Of a stretch of DNA of 7,536 nt, positions 1 through 6,638 are shown one piece after another. How positions within the stretch are numbered: the stretch's first letter is position 1; each line of letters opens with the position of its first letter. Under the pieces are notes generated by a model. It was not told the DNA's origin. It did no database searches and saw only the letters and a list, made by a program, of their open reading frames with translations. The stretch lies in assembly GCA_937922775.1 (NCBI GenBank), contig CALAKE010000470.1, forward strand, positions 1-7,536, written 5' to 3'. A program made the translations under genes and the position numbers. This stretch comes from an uncultured bacterium (lineage in GTDB: Bacteria > Acidobacteriota > UBA890).

Positions 1-1
1 T

Positions 2-52
2 CCCGATGAACTTCGTGCTCGGTTTCCGGTGGGTTTTCTGATCGAACGCTAG
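2..52 (+). CDS. 3' end of an unidentified upstream gene (partial)
   Basis: Only the last 16 codons are in the window, reading PDELRARFPVGFLIER and then TAG at 50-52. This is the only + frame open across the first 50 bases: frame 1 stops at 7-9, and frame 3 has TGA codons at 6-8 and 39-41. The hairpin 15 bases after the stop looks like the gene's transcription terminator, which supports a real gene end here. The fragment is too short to assign to a family. The gene runs in the same direction as the cyclodeaminase-family gene that follows. Confidence 0.5.
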   Translation, partial: PDELRARFPVGFLIER

Positions 53-67
53 GCACACGAACGAGAA

Positions 68-103
68 GGGGGAGGATGCTCGTCATCCTCCCCCGCTTTC
101 TTT
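68..103 (+). terminator. Rho-independent terminator-like hairpin
   Basis: A perfect 11-bp stem pairs GGGGGAGGATG (68-78) with CATCCTCCCCC (84-94) around a 5-nt loop, CTCGT. A T-rich stretch, GCTTTCTTT (95-103), follows. It sits 15 nt after the stop of the upstream gene and 23 nt before the most likely start of the next gene. The T tract is interrupted by one C, so termination may be partial. Because little room is left for a promoter between it and the next gene, it could also act as an attenuator in that gene's leader. Confidence 0.75.
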
Positions 104-126
104 GGCCCGAAAGTAGGAACAAACCC

Positions 127-1119
127 ATGCGATTGCGCGCCATGTCTCGAGACGATATTCGAGTCGCGGTGTCGATGGCCCGGGCGATCGAGATCGTCAA
201 GGCCGCGTTCGCCCAGCTTTCGGCTGGCCACGCCGATGTGCCGGAGCGAGCCCATATCGATGTGCCGCGGCACGGGGGCATTGCCCTTTTCATGCCTGCC
301 TACTTGGAGGAGAGCGATCAGCTCGGTATGAAGATCGTATCCGTCTTCCCGCGCAACCTAGAGGCGGGGATCCCGACCATCCACGCCCTGGTGACGCTCG
401 TCGATTCGTCGACGGGAAGACCATCCGCGATCTTGGATGGGACCTACCTCACGGCGCTGCGTACAGGCGCCGCGTCAGGTGCCGCGACCGACGTGCTGGC
501 CCGACCCGATGCACGTGTTGCGGCCATCTTCGGGGCCGGCGTGCAAGGGCGTACCCAGCTTGAAGCGGTCTGCGAGGCACGGGACATCACCGAGGCCTGG
601 GTGTACGACATCGACGAGGCGGCGGCCGAGACCTTTGCCGCCGAGATGAGTAGCAGGGGAGGGCGCATGCCCGCGAAGATCTCGGTGGCCAGGAGCTCAC
701 GTGAGGCGGTTGCCGAGGCGGACGTCATCTGCACAACGACAACGGCTCGGAGCCCCGTGTTCGACGATGCCGATCTGAAGCCCGGCGTCCATGTCAACGC
801 TGTCGGTAGCTTCAAGCCCGACGTGCAGGAGGTTCCCGGTGAGACCGTGGTCAGATCGCGATTGATCGTCGACTCGCGGGAGGCCTGCTGGGCCGAAACC
901 GGCGACCTGATCATCCCGCGTGATCAGGGGCTTATCTCCGAGAGTGACGTGTTCGCCGAGCTCGGCGAAATCGTGGCTGGGGTGGTGTCCGGGCGCGCGA
1001 GCGATGACGAGATCACGCTATTCAAGTCGGTCGGCAATGCCGTTCAGGATGTGGCTGTTGCCGCTGCCGTTTTCGAGGAGGCCTCACGGACCGGGCTCGG
1101 GGTCGAGATCGACCTATAG
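127..1119 (+). CDS. Ornithine cyclodeaminase / mu-crystallin family protein
   Basis: A 330-residue NAD(P)-dependent enzyme of the family that includes ornithine cyclodeaminase, archaeal alanine dehydrogenase, mu-crystallin ketimine reductase and bacterial pyrroline-2-carboxylate reductases. It is expected to be cytoplasmic. The N-terminal half carries the family's substrate-carboxylate residues K69 (GMKIVSVFP), T84 and R112 (LTALRTGAASG). The Rossmann nucleotide loop is GAGVQG at 136-141. The C-terminal half has NAVGSFKPD (224-232) and DSREACWAETGDL. In true ornithine cyclodeaminases the VG-x-D-x-P motif carries the catalytic Asp; here the aligned position is F229, which argues against ornithine cyclization and for an imine reductase or amino-acid dehydrogenase role. 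The start at 127 has AGGA at 115-118 and gives the family's usual N-terminus. The longer ATG at 76 lies inside the terminator stem and adds residues unlike the family. The next gene starts 92 nt downstream on the same strand. The exact substrate cannot be told. Confidence 0.9.
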   Translation: MRLRAMSRDDIRVAVSMARAIEIVKAAFAQLSAGHADVPERAHIDVPRHGGIALFMPAYLEESDQLGMKIVSVFPRNLEAGIPTIHALVTLVDSSTGRPSAILDGTYLTALRTGAASGAATDVLARPDARVAAIFGAGVQGRTQLEAVCEARDITEAWVYDIDEAAAETFAAEMSSRGGRMPAKISVARSSREAVAEADVICTTTTARSPVFDDADLKPGVHVNAVGSFKPDVQEVPGETVVRSRLIVDSREACWAETGDLIIPRDQGLISESDVFAELGEIVAGVVSGRASDDEITLFKSVGNAVQDVAVAAAVFEEASRTGLGVEIDL

Positions 1120-1211
1120 CCGTATCCTCCTGTATCCCCGTCGAGTGGTAGCGGTAAGATGTGGCCGAGCAGCTCCCCCCCTGATACGACTGTCGCGCCA
1201 GAGAGGTGTCT

Positions 1212-1676
1212 ATGAGAGAGACGATTTCCTTCCGCCTGAATGGGGCGCGGGTGAGCCTCGAGACCGAAGGCGACCGCAAGCTTCTGTGGGTATTGCGGAC
1301 CGACCTGGAGTTGACGGGCACGAAATACGGCTGCGGAGAGAGCATTTGTGGATCCTGTACCGTGATCGTAGACGGCCTGCCCGAGCGCTCTTGCCAGGTT
1401 GCCCTCCGAGACGTGCAAGACAAGGAGGTCATTACCATCGAGGGGCTGGCTCAGAACGGTGAACTACACCCACTTCAGGAAGCATTTGTGGATCACGGTG
1501 CGTTGCAGTGTGGCTTCTGCACGCCCGGCATGATCATGAACGCCTACGCGCTTCTTCTCGACAATCCGACCCCGACTCGCGGCGAGATCATCGACGGGAT
1601 GGAAGACAACATCTGCCGATGCGCCGCTCACAAGCGCATCGTCGAGGCCATTGAAGCCGCGGCCGGGAAGCTGTGA
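1212..1676 (+). CDS. Molybdenum hydroxylase small subunit, [2Fe-2S] protein (IorA/CoxS type)
   Basis: A 154-residue electron-transfer subunit of a xanthine oxidase-family enzyme. It passes electrons from the molybdenum centre on the partner subunit to an external acceptor. The N-terminal plant-ferredoxin domain has C41, C46, C49 and C61 (CGESICGSC, then a later Cys). The C-terminal helical domain has C100 and C103 (QCGFCTPGM) and C135 and C137 (ICRC). All eight cluster ligands are present, and the length is normal for the family. The usual CRCG(T/H) stretch reads CRCAAHKRI here, a minor deviation. I chose ATG 1212 because GAGAGG (1201-1206) lies 5 nt before it; a GTG at 1206 would overlap that site. 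The protein has no signal peptide, so it probably leaves the cytoplasm bound to the Tat-bearing large subunit. The next gene starts 8 nt after this stop, so the two are surely co-transcribed. Confidence 0.95.
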   Translation: MRETISFRLNGARVSLETEGDRKLLWVLRTDLELTGTKYGCGESICGSCTVIVDGLPERSCQVALRDVQDKEVITIEGLAQNGELHPLQEAFVDHGALQCGFCTPGMIMNAYALLLDNPTPTRGEIIDGMEDNICRCAAHKRIVEAIEAAAGKL

Positions 1677-1684
1677 GGAGAGCC

Positions 1685-3838
1685 ATGAGATCCGACTACG
1701 ACAAGGAAATGGAGCTCTGGTACGAGTCGCTCGATCCCACGTTGCGGCGGCGTGACTTCCTGAAGGTGCTGGGCGGCGGCGTCGTCGTGTTCATCGCCGG
1801 CGGTAACCTCACCGCACTTGCTGAGATGGCGCCCCAGCGCAGGTCCTACCCTACGGAGCCCAGCGCGTACGTGAGAATTGGAACGGACGGTCGCGTCACC
1901 GTCTTCTCGGGCAAGATCGAGATGGGCCAGGGGGTCATCATCTCGCTGGCTCAGATGGCCGCCGATGAGCTTGGCATTGCGCTGGATTCGGTGGACATGG
2001 TGATGGGCGACACCGATCTTTGTCCTTGGGACATGGGTACGTTCGGCTCGATGAGCACGCGCTTCTTCGGGCCCGCCTTGCGGGCCGGTGCGGTGAGGGC
2101 TCGGCAGGTCCTCGTGGCCCTGGGCGCGGAGGAGCTCGGCGTGCCCGCGGACGCGCTCGATGTCGAAGATGGGACTGTCTTCGTCAAGGCGGATCGCACC
2201 AAGAAGGTCACCTTCGCCGAGCTCGCCGGAGGTGAGCCGCTCGCCACCTTCGTGGACGAGGAGGCCATCCTCAAGTCAGTGGACGAGTTCAAGGTGATGG
2301 GGCGGTCGTTCCCGAGGACCGATGGCGCCGACAAGGTCACGGGTGCGGCAGAGTTCGCCGCCGACCTCAAATTCCCCGGCCTGTTGCACGCCCGGCTCCT
2401 GCGCCCGCCCGCTCACGGCGCCACCTTGAAGAGTGTCGACGCCACGGCTGCCGAGCGTTTCCCCGGCGTGATCGTGATTCGTGAAGGTGACATGATCGCC
2501 GTGCTGCACGAAGATCCGGAGGCTGCCGCGGCGGCGCTGCAGGAGATCAAGGCCGAATTTGACACGCCGGCCCCGCACGTCGACAACGACAGCATCTTCG
2601 AACACCTGATGGGCATGGCGCCTGAGGCCGAAGCGCAGGACGAGCGCGGCAGCACCGCCGAGGGAGAAAGTCTGTCGGCACAGGTCTTCGAAGAGACCTA
2701 CTTGAACCATTACGTCGCGCACGCCCCGATGGAGCCACATACTGCAGTCGCGAAGCTCGAGGGCGACAAGATGAACGTGTGGGCCTCGACCCAGACTCCA
2801 TTTCCTCTGCAGAGCCAGCTCGCGCGCGAGCTCGGGTTGACCGAGGAGCAGGTTCGGGTCAGGACCCCGTTCGTTGGTGGCGGGTTCGGGGGCAAGACCG
2901 GCGGTAGTCAGGCGGTGGAGGCGGCCAAGCTAGCGGCGGCCACCAACCGGCCGGTTCAGGTGGCCTTCAACCGCAGCGAGGAGTTCTTCTACGATGACTT
3001 CAGGCCCGCCGCCTACGTGAAGATCAAGTCGGGTATCGACGATGCCGGCAAGATCTGCTTGTGGGACTACGAAGTGCAATACGCGGGATCGCGCGGCTCC
3101 GAGCAGCTCTACAGTGTGCCCAACAGCGTCATCAGAGTGGGTGGTGGCGGTTGGCGCGGCGTTCCCGGGTCACATCCATTCAGCACGGGTGCGTGGCGGG
3201 CTCCGGGTGCGAATACGAACATCTTCGCGAAAGAATCGCACATCGACATCATGGCTGCGGGCGCCGGCGTCGACTCGCTCGAGTTTCGTCTGAAGAACAC
3301 CGAAGACGAACGCCTCATCGGAGTCCTGAAGACCGCTGCCGATCGCTTCGGCTGGACACCGGGCGCCGCCCCGAGCAGCCGCGGGTTCGGTATCGCCTGT
3401 GGCGTCGATGCGGGCAGCTACGTTGCACACATGGCGGAGGTGGAAGTCTCGGCCTCGACCGGTCACGTGCAGGTCAAGCGTGTCGTCTGCGCTCAGGACA
3501 TGGGCACCGTCATCAATCCCGACGGCGCCCTCATGCAGGCCGAGGGCTGCATCATGATGGGACTGGGCTACGCCCTCACCGAGGAGGTGCGTTTCCGCGG
3601 CGGCGAGATCCTGGACCACAACTTCGACACCTACGAGCTGCCACGCTTCTCCTGGCTGCCCGAGATCGACGTGGTTCTTGTCGAAAATGACGCGTTGTCG
3701 CCCCAGGGTGGGGGAGAGCCGGCCATCATCTGCATGGGCGGCCTGATCGCCAACGCCATCTTCGACGCCACCGGCGCGCGCCTGCTCACCTTGCCGATGA
3801 CGCCGGATCGGGTGAAGGCGGCGATCGCAGCAGTCTAG
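1685..3838 (+). CDS. Molybdenum hydroxylase large subunit, Tat-exported (IorB-like)
   Basis: A 717-residue molybdopterin-binding catalytic subunit of the xanthine dehydrogenase family, which hydroxylates a substrate with oxygen from water. Residues 21-46 form a Tat signal: R22-R23-D-F-L-K, a hydrophobic stretch (VLGGGVVVFIAGG), and a possible cleavage after ALA at 44-46. It is preceded by a 20-residue acidic extension. Molybdopterin-region motifs include EMGQG (79-83), GTFGSMSTR, HAPMEPH (346-352), VGGGFGGK (397-404), GAWRAPGA (502-509) and GGGEP, with the conserved catalytic Glu at E678. A hammerhead-like domain begins near 205 (MGRSFPRTDG). Having the EMGQG segment ahead of the hammerhead is the IorB arrangement. 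The start at ATG 1685 follows GAGGAG (1675-1680); a GTG at 1673 overlaps the previous stop and is less likely. No FAD subunit gene is adjacent, so a periplasmic cytochrome or cupredoxin acceptor is inferred. Isoquinoline oxidoreductase and aldehyde dehydrogenase members share this architecture, so the substrate is open. Confidence 0.93.
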   Translation: MRSDYDKEMELWYESLDPTLRRRDFLKVLGGGVVVFIAGGNLTALAEMAPQRRSYPTEPSAYVRIGTDGRVTVFSGKIEMGQGVIISLAQMAADELGIALDSVDMVMGDTDLCPWDMGTFGSMSTRFFGPALRAGAVRARQVLVALGAEELGVPADALDVEDGTVFVKADRTKKVTFAELAGGEPLATFVDEEAILKSVDEFKVMGRSFPRTDGADKVTGAAEFAADLKFPGLLHARLLRPPAHGATLKSVDATAAERFPGVIVIREGDMIAVLHEDPEAAAAALQEIKAEFDTPAPHVDNDSIFEHLMGMAPEAEAQDERGSTAEGESLSAQVFEETYLNHYVAHAPMEPHTAVAKLEGDKMNVWASTQTPFPLQSQLARELGLTEEQVRVRTPFVGGGFGGKTGGSQAVEAAKLAAATNRPVQVAFNRSEEFFYDDFRPAAYVKIKSGIDDAGKICLWDYEVQYAGSRGSEQLYSVPNSVIRVGGGGWRGVPGSHPFSTGAWRAPGANTNIFAKESHIDIMAAGAGVDSLEFRLKNTEDERLIGVLKTAADRFGWTPGAAPSSRGFGIACGVDAGSYVAHMAEVEVSASTGHVQVKRVVCAQDMGTVINPDGALMQAEGCIMMGLGYALTEEVRFRGGEILDHNFDTYELPRFSWLPEIDVVLVENDALSPQGGGEPAIICMGGLIANAIFDATGARLLTLPMTPDRVKAAIAAV

Positions 3839-3973
3839 CAGGCCGTGGCTATCCTGAGCTCTTCCGCGGGCTCGCGATCGCGGGTCGGGCCGTGCCCTCT
3901 GCTCGCCCGCCTTGCCATTGTCCTTCTTGCACCGTGAGACGGCATTCGCTCGCCTTCGCCGGTGACCTTTCGT

Positions 3974-4021
3974 TTGTGCAAATACAAGTATAAACTTGTT
4001 ACAAGTTGTGAATAGTATTCT
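3974..4021 (+). promoter_or_regulatory. AT-rich operator/promoter region with ACAAG/CTTGT half-sites
   Basis: A sharply AT-rich stretch inside GC-rich DNA, ending about 60 nt before the nucleotidyltransferase gene. Two overlapping inverted repeats share a central arm: ACAAGT (3984-3989) with ACTTGT (3994-3999) around ATAA, and AACTTGT (3993-3999) with ACAAGTT (4001-4007) around a single T, a near-perfect 15-bp palindrome. Possible promoter elements are TATAAA at 3989-3994 and TAGTAT/TATTCT at 4013-4021, but no -35/-10 pair has ideal spacing. The preceding 3839-3973 is GC-rich, with the palindrome CGCGATCGCG (3873-3882) and no convincing terminator or gene. The likely reader of the half-sites is the XRE-family protein encoded in this unit, which is an inference. 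Confidence 0.6.
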
Positions 4022-4083
4022 ATGGTCGGACCCAAAAAGCTGCGCTGCCGCCCCAATGCTGACTGGCTGGGCGATACGAAGAC

Positions 4084-4743
4084 ATGGGCAACTCCAAACC
4101 GACAGATCAGCTCCGTTTGCGCCTGAGTGAAGCCGCTCGATTCGCGGATGCTGGCGAGCGCACGCTGCGGCTAGCTGCGGTCCTGTCAGAGGCGTTCAAG
4201 GTAACGGGATGTCAGCCGGTGCTCGTTGGAGGTGCGGCGGTCGAGGTCTACACAAGCGCGGCGTACATGACCGCAGATTTGGACTTCGTGGCTCCCAGCG
4301 GAGCAGCGACGAGTCGGGTGATGGAAGCTCTGGGCTTCAGACGCGAGGGGCGAGTTTGGTATGAGGTTGAGCTCGGGATCGTGGTCGAGTTCCCAGGCTC
4401 GACCCTGGCGCCGGCGAAGGCAACAGAAATCGACGTCGATGGCGTCAAGGTGGCCATCATCGAGGTCGAAGATCTGATCGTTGACCGCCTCGCCGCCTGG
4501 AAGTATTGGAGGTGGCAGCCGGATGGGGTAGCCGCGGGTCTCCTCCTGGCGATTCATGGGGAGCGGCTGGACGAAAAGAGATTGCGTGACAGATGCGAAC
4601 AAGAGGACGTGGTTGATGCCCTCGCCTCTGTGTGCCAACTGCTCGAGTCCGGTGGGAGGCAGCAGCTCGACGAGAAGGCAATGGAAGATGCACACAGGGA
4701 TCTGATTGTGGTTGGACGCGGAACCGGCCCGAGTCAGAAGTAG
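4084..4743 (+). CDS. Nucleotidyltransferase-fold protein (DUF6036/AbiEii-like), possible toxin
   Basis: A 219-residue cytoplasmic protein with signs of a nucleotidyltransferase fold. It has a helical N-terminus (1-42), then PVLVGGAAVEVYTS with G49-G50, and T63-A-D65-L-D67, matching the family pattern of a GG loop followed by a D-x-D metal site. E102 in VVEFPGS is a candidate third carboxylate. The C-terminal part (VEDLIVDRLAAWKYW, then a helical region with LDEKRLRDRCEQEDVVDAL) resembles DUF6036-type proteins, assigned here from memory of the pattern. ATG 4084 lies 7 codons after an in-frame TGA at 4060-4062 and is the only standard start there; its ribosome site is weak (GAAG just upstream). 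The XRE gene follows after 15 nt. Related folds serve as toxins in AbiE and MNT systems that modify RNA or proteins with nucleotides, but no activity is proven for this group. Its codon and base use look less GC-biased than the molybdoenzyme genes. Confidence 0.72.
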   Translation: MGNSKPTDQLRLRLSEAARFADAGERTLRLAAVLSEAFKVTGCQPVLVGGAAVEVYTSAAYMTADLDFVAPSGAATSRVMEALGFRREGRVWYEVELGIVVEFPGSTLAPAKATEIDVDGVKVAIIEVEDLIVDRLAAWKYWRWQPDGVAAGLLLAIHGERLDEKRLRDRCEQEDVVDALASVCQLLESGGRQQLDEKAMEDAHRDLIVVGRGTGPSQK

Positions 4744-4758
4744 ACGGGAGCACTAGGG

Positions 4759-5148
4759 ATGAAGACGCCTACCACCTATGACGAGTGGCGTCGGGAGAGC
4801 CGTGAATGGCGGGAGACGGCCCGCAGCTATCTTGCCGAAGACCAAGCCTATGGTGACCGCACGAGACCACGGGACCCCGACGAGGCCGCCGTGCTGCGGC
4901 GTCTTGGACTCGATCGATCACAGCCGTTTGTCGGGATCGATGGCTCTGTTCATCCCGCGATGCAGATCCGTCGCATGCGCAAGAGCGCTGGGCTTTCGCA
5001 GGCCGACCTTGCCGAACGTCTCGGCCTCAGCCAGCAGCAGATCCAACAGCTCGAGGACCCGAGCCGCTCGAACCCGACCTGGCGAACCATGAGAAAGATC
5101 GCGCGAGCGCTAGGCTGCAGATGGGAGCTCAAGCTCACTCCGGGCTAG
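4759..5148 (+). CDS. XRE-family helix-turn-helix protein, possible antitoxin/repressor
   Basis: A 129-residue protein with a C-terminal XRE-type DNA-binding domain at about residues 69-126. The helix-turn-helix core is SQADLAERLGLSQQQIQQLE (80-99), followed by the supporting helix TMRKIARALGCRWEL. The N-terminal 68 residues are an extension rich in Trp, Arg and Glu (YDEWRRESREWRETARSYL) of unknown function, which could contact the partner protein. GGGAG at 4746-4750 sits 8 nt before the ATG, a good ribosome site. It is 15 nt downstream of the nucleotidyltransferase gene, in the same unit. It probably binds the half-site cluster upstream of that unit and represses it, as in many toxin-antitoxin operons; this is inferred from context. 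The gene ends 37 nt from the convergent metalloprotease, with no strong terminator hairpin between them. Confidence 0.85.
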   Translation: MKTPTTYDEWRRESREWRETARSYLAEDQAYGDRTRPRDPDEAAVLRRLGLDRSQPFVGIDGSVHPAMQIRRMRKSAGLSQADLAERLGLSQQQIQQLEDPSRSNPTWRTMRKIARALGCRWELKLTPG

Positions 5149-5185
5149 CCAGCAACTCTCGTTACTTTCTTGTTCCGACCGCGGA

Positions 5186-6634
5186 TCAATCCCGTGCGCC
5201 CAGCTCTTCGAGGTGCTCGGCCTTCCACTGCATCGCCATGTGGATGCGAGCGCGGCCGCTGGGATGGTCGAAGAACAGCCACTCCTCGATGGGACCCGGA
5301 TCGAGCTTGCGGTACTCCGAGAGACTCAGTGCCGCCTCGGCGAAACCGTCGGGTTGGCGTGCCGCGTTGAGCCCGAAGATGTCGGACTCGGCCTCGTTGG
5401 TGCGGATAATGGTGTTCAACACCGGCGTCAACACGAACATGTAGATAGAGAGAAGCGCGACGAGGAGGGGTAGGCCGGCGACATCGGTGATGCCGCGGAC
5501 TCCCCAGCGCGCGCCCCATCGACCCAAGACCCGGTCGAAGGACCAGCGCAGAAAGGCGAAGCCTCCCAGCAAGATCACAGCGAAGTAGATGAGCATCTCG
5601 TAGATGTGATTGAGCACGTAGTGGCCCATCTCATGCGCCATCACCGCCTCGATGGCCGGCAGCTCCATCCGGTTCAGCAGATTGTCGTTCAGGCGAATGC
5701 TCATGGTGCCGGCGAAGCCGCTGACGTTAGCGCTGACCCGCGTACTCTGTCGTGAGGCGTCGAACTGATAGACGTTGTCGACGTTAATGCCGTTGGCTCT
5801 GGCCAGCGACAAGATCGACTCCTGAACAGGTCCTTCCTCCAGGGGCTCGTAGGTGTTGAAGAGCGGATCGAGATAGACAGGGCCAAGAAGAATGAGGATG
5901 GCTGCGAGGACAATCGACACCGCCGCACCCCAGACCCACCAGGTGCGGGGAGCGCGGCGCAGGACGCCGTACATGATGACGAGAACGATCGGCATGATGA
6001 CGATCCCCACCGCCAAGCCGATCATTTGCTCACGCAACCAAGGGCCAAACGTCTGCGTGGCCAACTCGTATTGATGCTCGCGGAAGAAGCCGGTGTAGAG
6101 CGTCAGGGGAAAGCCGAGGAGAGCCGTCACGATGACGTACTGGGCTGCATAGAGCGCAGTCTGCAGCGGCAGGCGCTTCGTCAGCCGCTCCGCTAGATCG
6201 CGCATTCGCACCGAGAGCCCCGTGCCGAGCAGCAGCCAGGCCACGCCGATGCCGTAGAGAAAGCCCCAGAGGAGCAGCCAGTAGCCGCCCTCGAAGTAGG
6301 CATCCGAGCGGGCCTTCTGCTCCGGCGACAGCCGCGACATGTAGGCCTGCGTGGCAGCCTCCACGTCGAACGGACCTTCGGCCTGAGGACGCACCGACTC
6401 TGATTCGATGGCGGTCACTTCCTCTCCCTGGGCGCCACCTGGTTCGACATCGACTGATTCGGCGCTGGCTGGTACGGCCTCAGCTCCGGTCTCCTGCATC
6501 GAAACCGACGAGGTGGCACGGGCCGAACCCATGCTCGCGTTCACGAAAAGCAGAAGCGCCAACGAAGAAAGGAACAGATAGAGAGCCGTTCGAGGAATTC
6601 CCACCTTCCCGGTTTGCCGAGTGTTTTTGCTCAT
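5186..6634 (-). CDS. M48 family (Ste24-like) membrane zinc metalloprotease
   Basis: A 482-residue integral membrane protease of the CAAX-protease/Ste24 type. The zinc site is H334-E335-M-G-H338 plus E414 in EAESD (the family's E-x3-D motif, D418), with a conserved DHP near 456-458 (DHPSGRARI). Likely membrane segments are 118-138, 159-182, 204-225, 232-251, 344-362 and about 385-408. An extra N-terminal hydrophobic segment (16-31) ends in SARA at 37-40 and looks like a cleavable Sec signal. It is followed by an acidic, low-complexity linker at about 45-95, which Ste24 members normally lack. Eukaryotic relatives trim prenylated proteins; in bacteria the family is linked to membrane-protein quality control, so the substrate here is unknown. 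I chose ATG 6634, preceded by GGGATTTGAGG; a TTG at 6688 would add 18 residues ahead of the signal-like segment and is unlikely. It converges on the XRE gene and diverges from the toxin-antitoxin pair. Confidence 0.92.
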   Translation of the reverse strand: MSKNTRQTGKVGIPRTALYLFLSSLALLLFVNASMGSARATSSVSMQETGAEAVPASAESVDVEPGGAQGEEVTAIESESVRPQAEGPFDVEAATQAYMSRLSPEQKARSDAYFEGGYWLLLWGFLYGIGVAWLLLGTGLSVRMRDLAERLTKRLPLQTALYAAQYVIVTALLGFPLTLYTGFFREHQYELATQTFGPWLREQMIGLAVGIVIMPIVLVIMYGVLRRAPRTWWVWGAAVSIVLAAILILLGPVYLDPLFNTYEPLEEGPVQESILSLARANGINVDNVYQFDASRQSTRVSANVSGFAGTMSIRLNDNLLNRMELPAIEAVMAHEMGHYVLNHIYEMLIYFAVILLGGFAFLRWSFDRVLGRWGARWGVRGITDVAGLPLLVALLSIYMFVLTPVLNTIIRTNEAESDIFGLNAARQPDGFAEAALSLSEYRKLDPGPIEEWLFFDHPSGRARIHMAMQWKAEHLEELGARD

Positions 6635-6638
6635 GACC

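Noticed and set aside
76..126. Longer start at ATG 76 for the cyclodeaminase-family gene
   Set aside because: The ATG is within the stem of the terminator-like hairpin, and the extra residues do not resemble the family's N-terminus. ATG 127 has AGGA at a good distance.
1120..1211. Promoter or hairpin between the cyclodeaminase-family gene and the Fe-S subunit gene
   Set aside because: TAAGAT (1155-1160) resembles a -10 box, but no -35 box lies at the right distance. The GTATC repeats at 1122 and 1132 and GATAC at 1183 form no convincing stem.
3873..3882. CGCGATCGCG palindrome after the large subunit
   Set aside because: A short self-complementary GC-rich 10-mer with no loop and no T tract. 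Expected by chance in GC-rich DNA and not a terminator.
3835..4056. - strand frame of 73 codons in the gap after the molybdoenzyme
   Set aside because: It covers the AT-rich operator, has biased low-complexity Arg-rich content, no ribosome site and no recognisable motif.
4022..4126. Small + frame starting ATG 4022 (34 codons)
   Set aside because: It overlaps the nucleotidyltransferase start out of frame, has no ribosome site and starts where the promoter is expected. Most likely chance.
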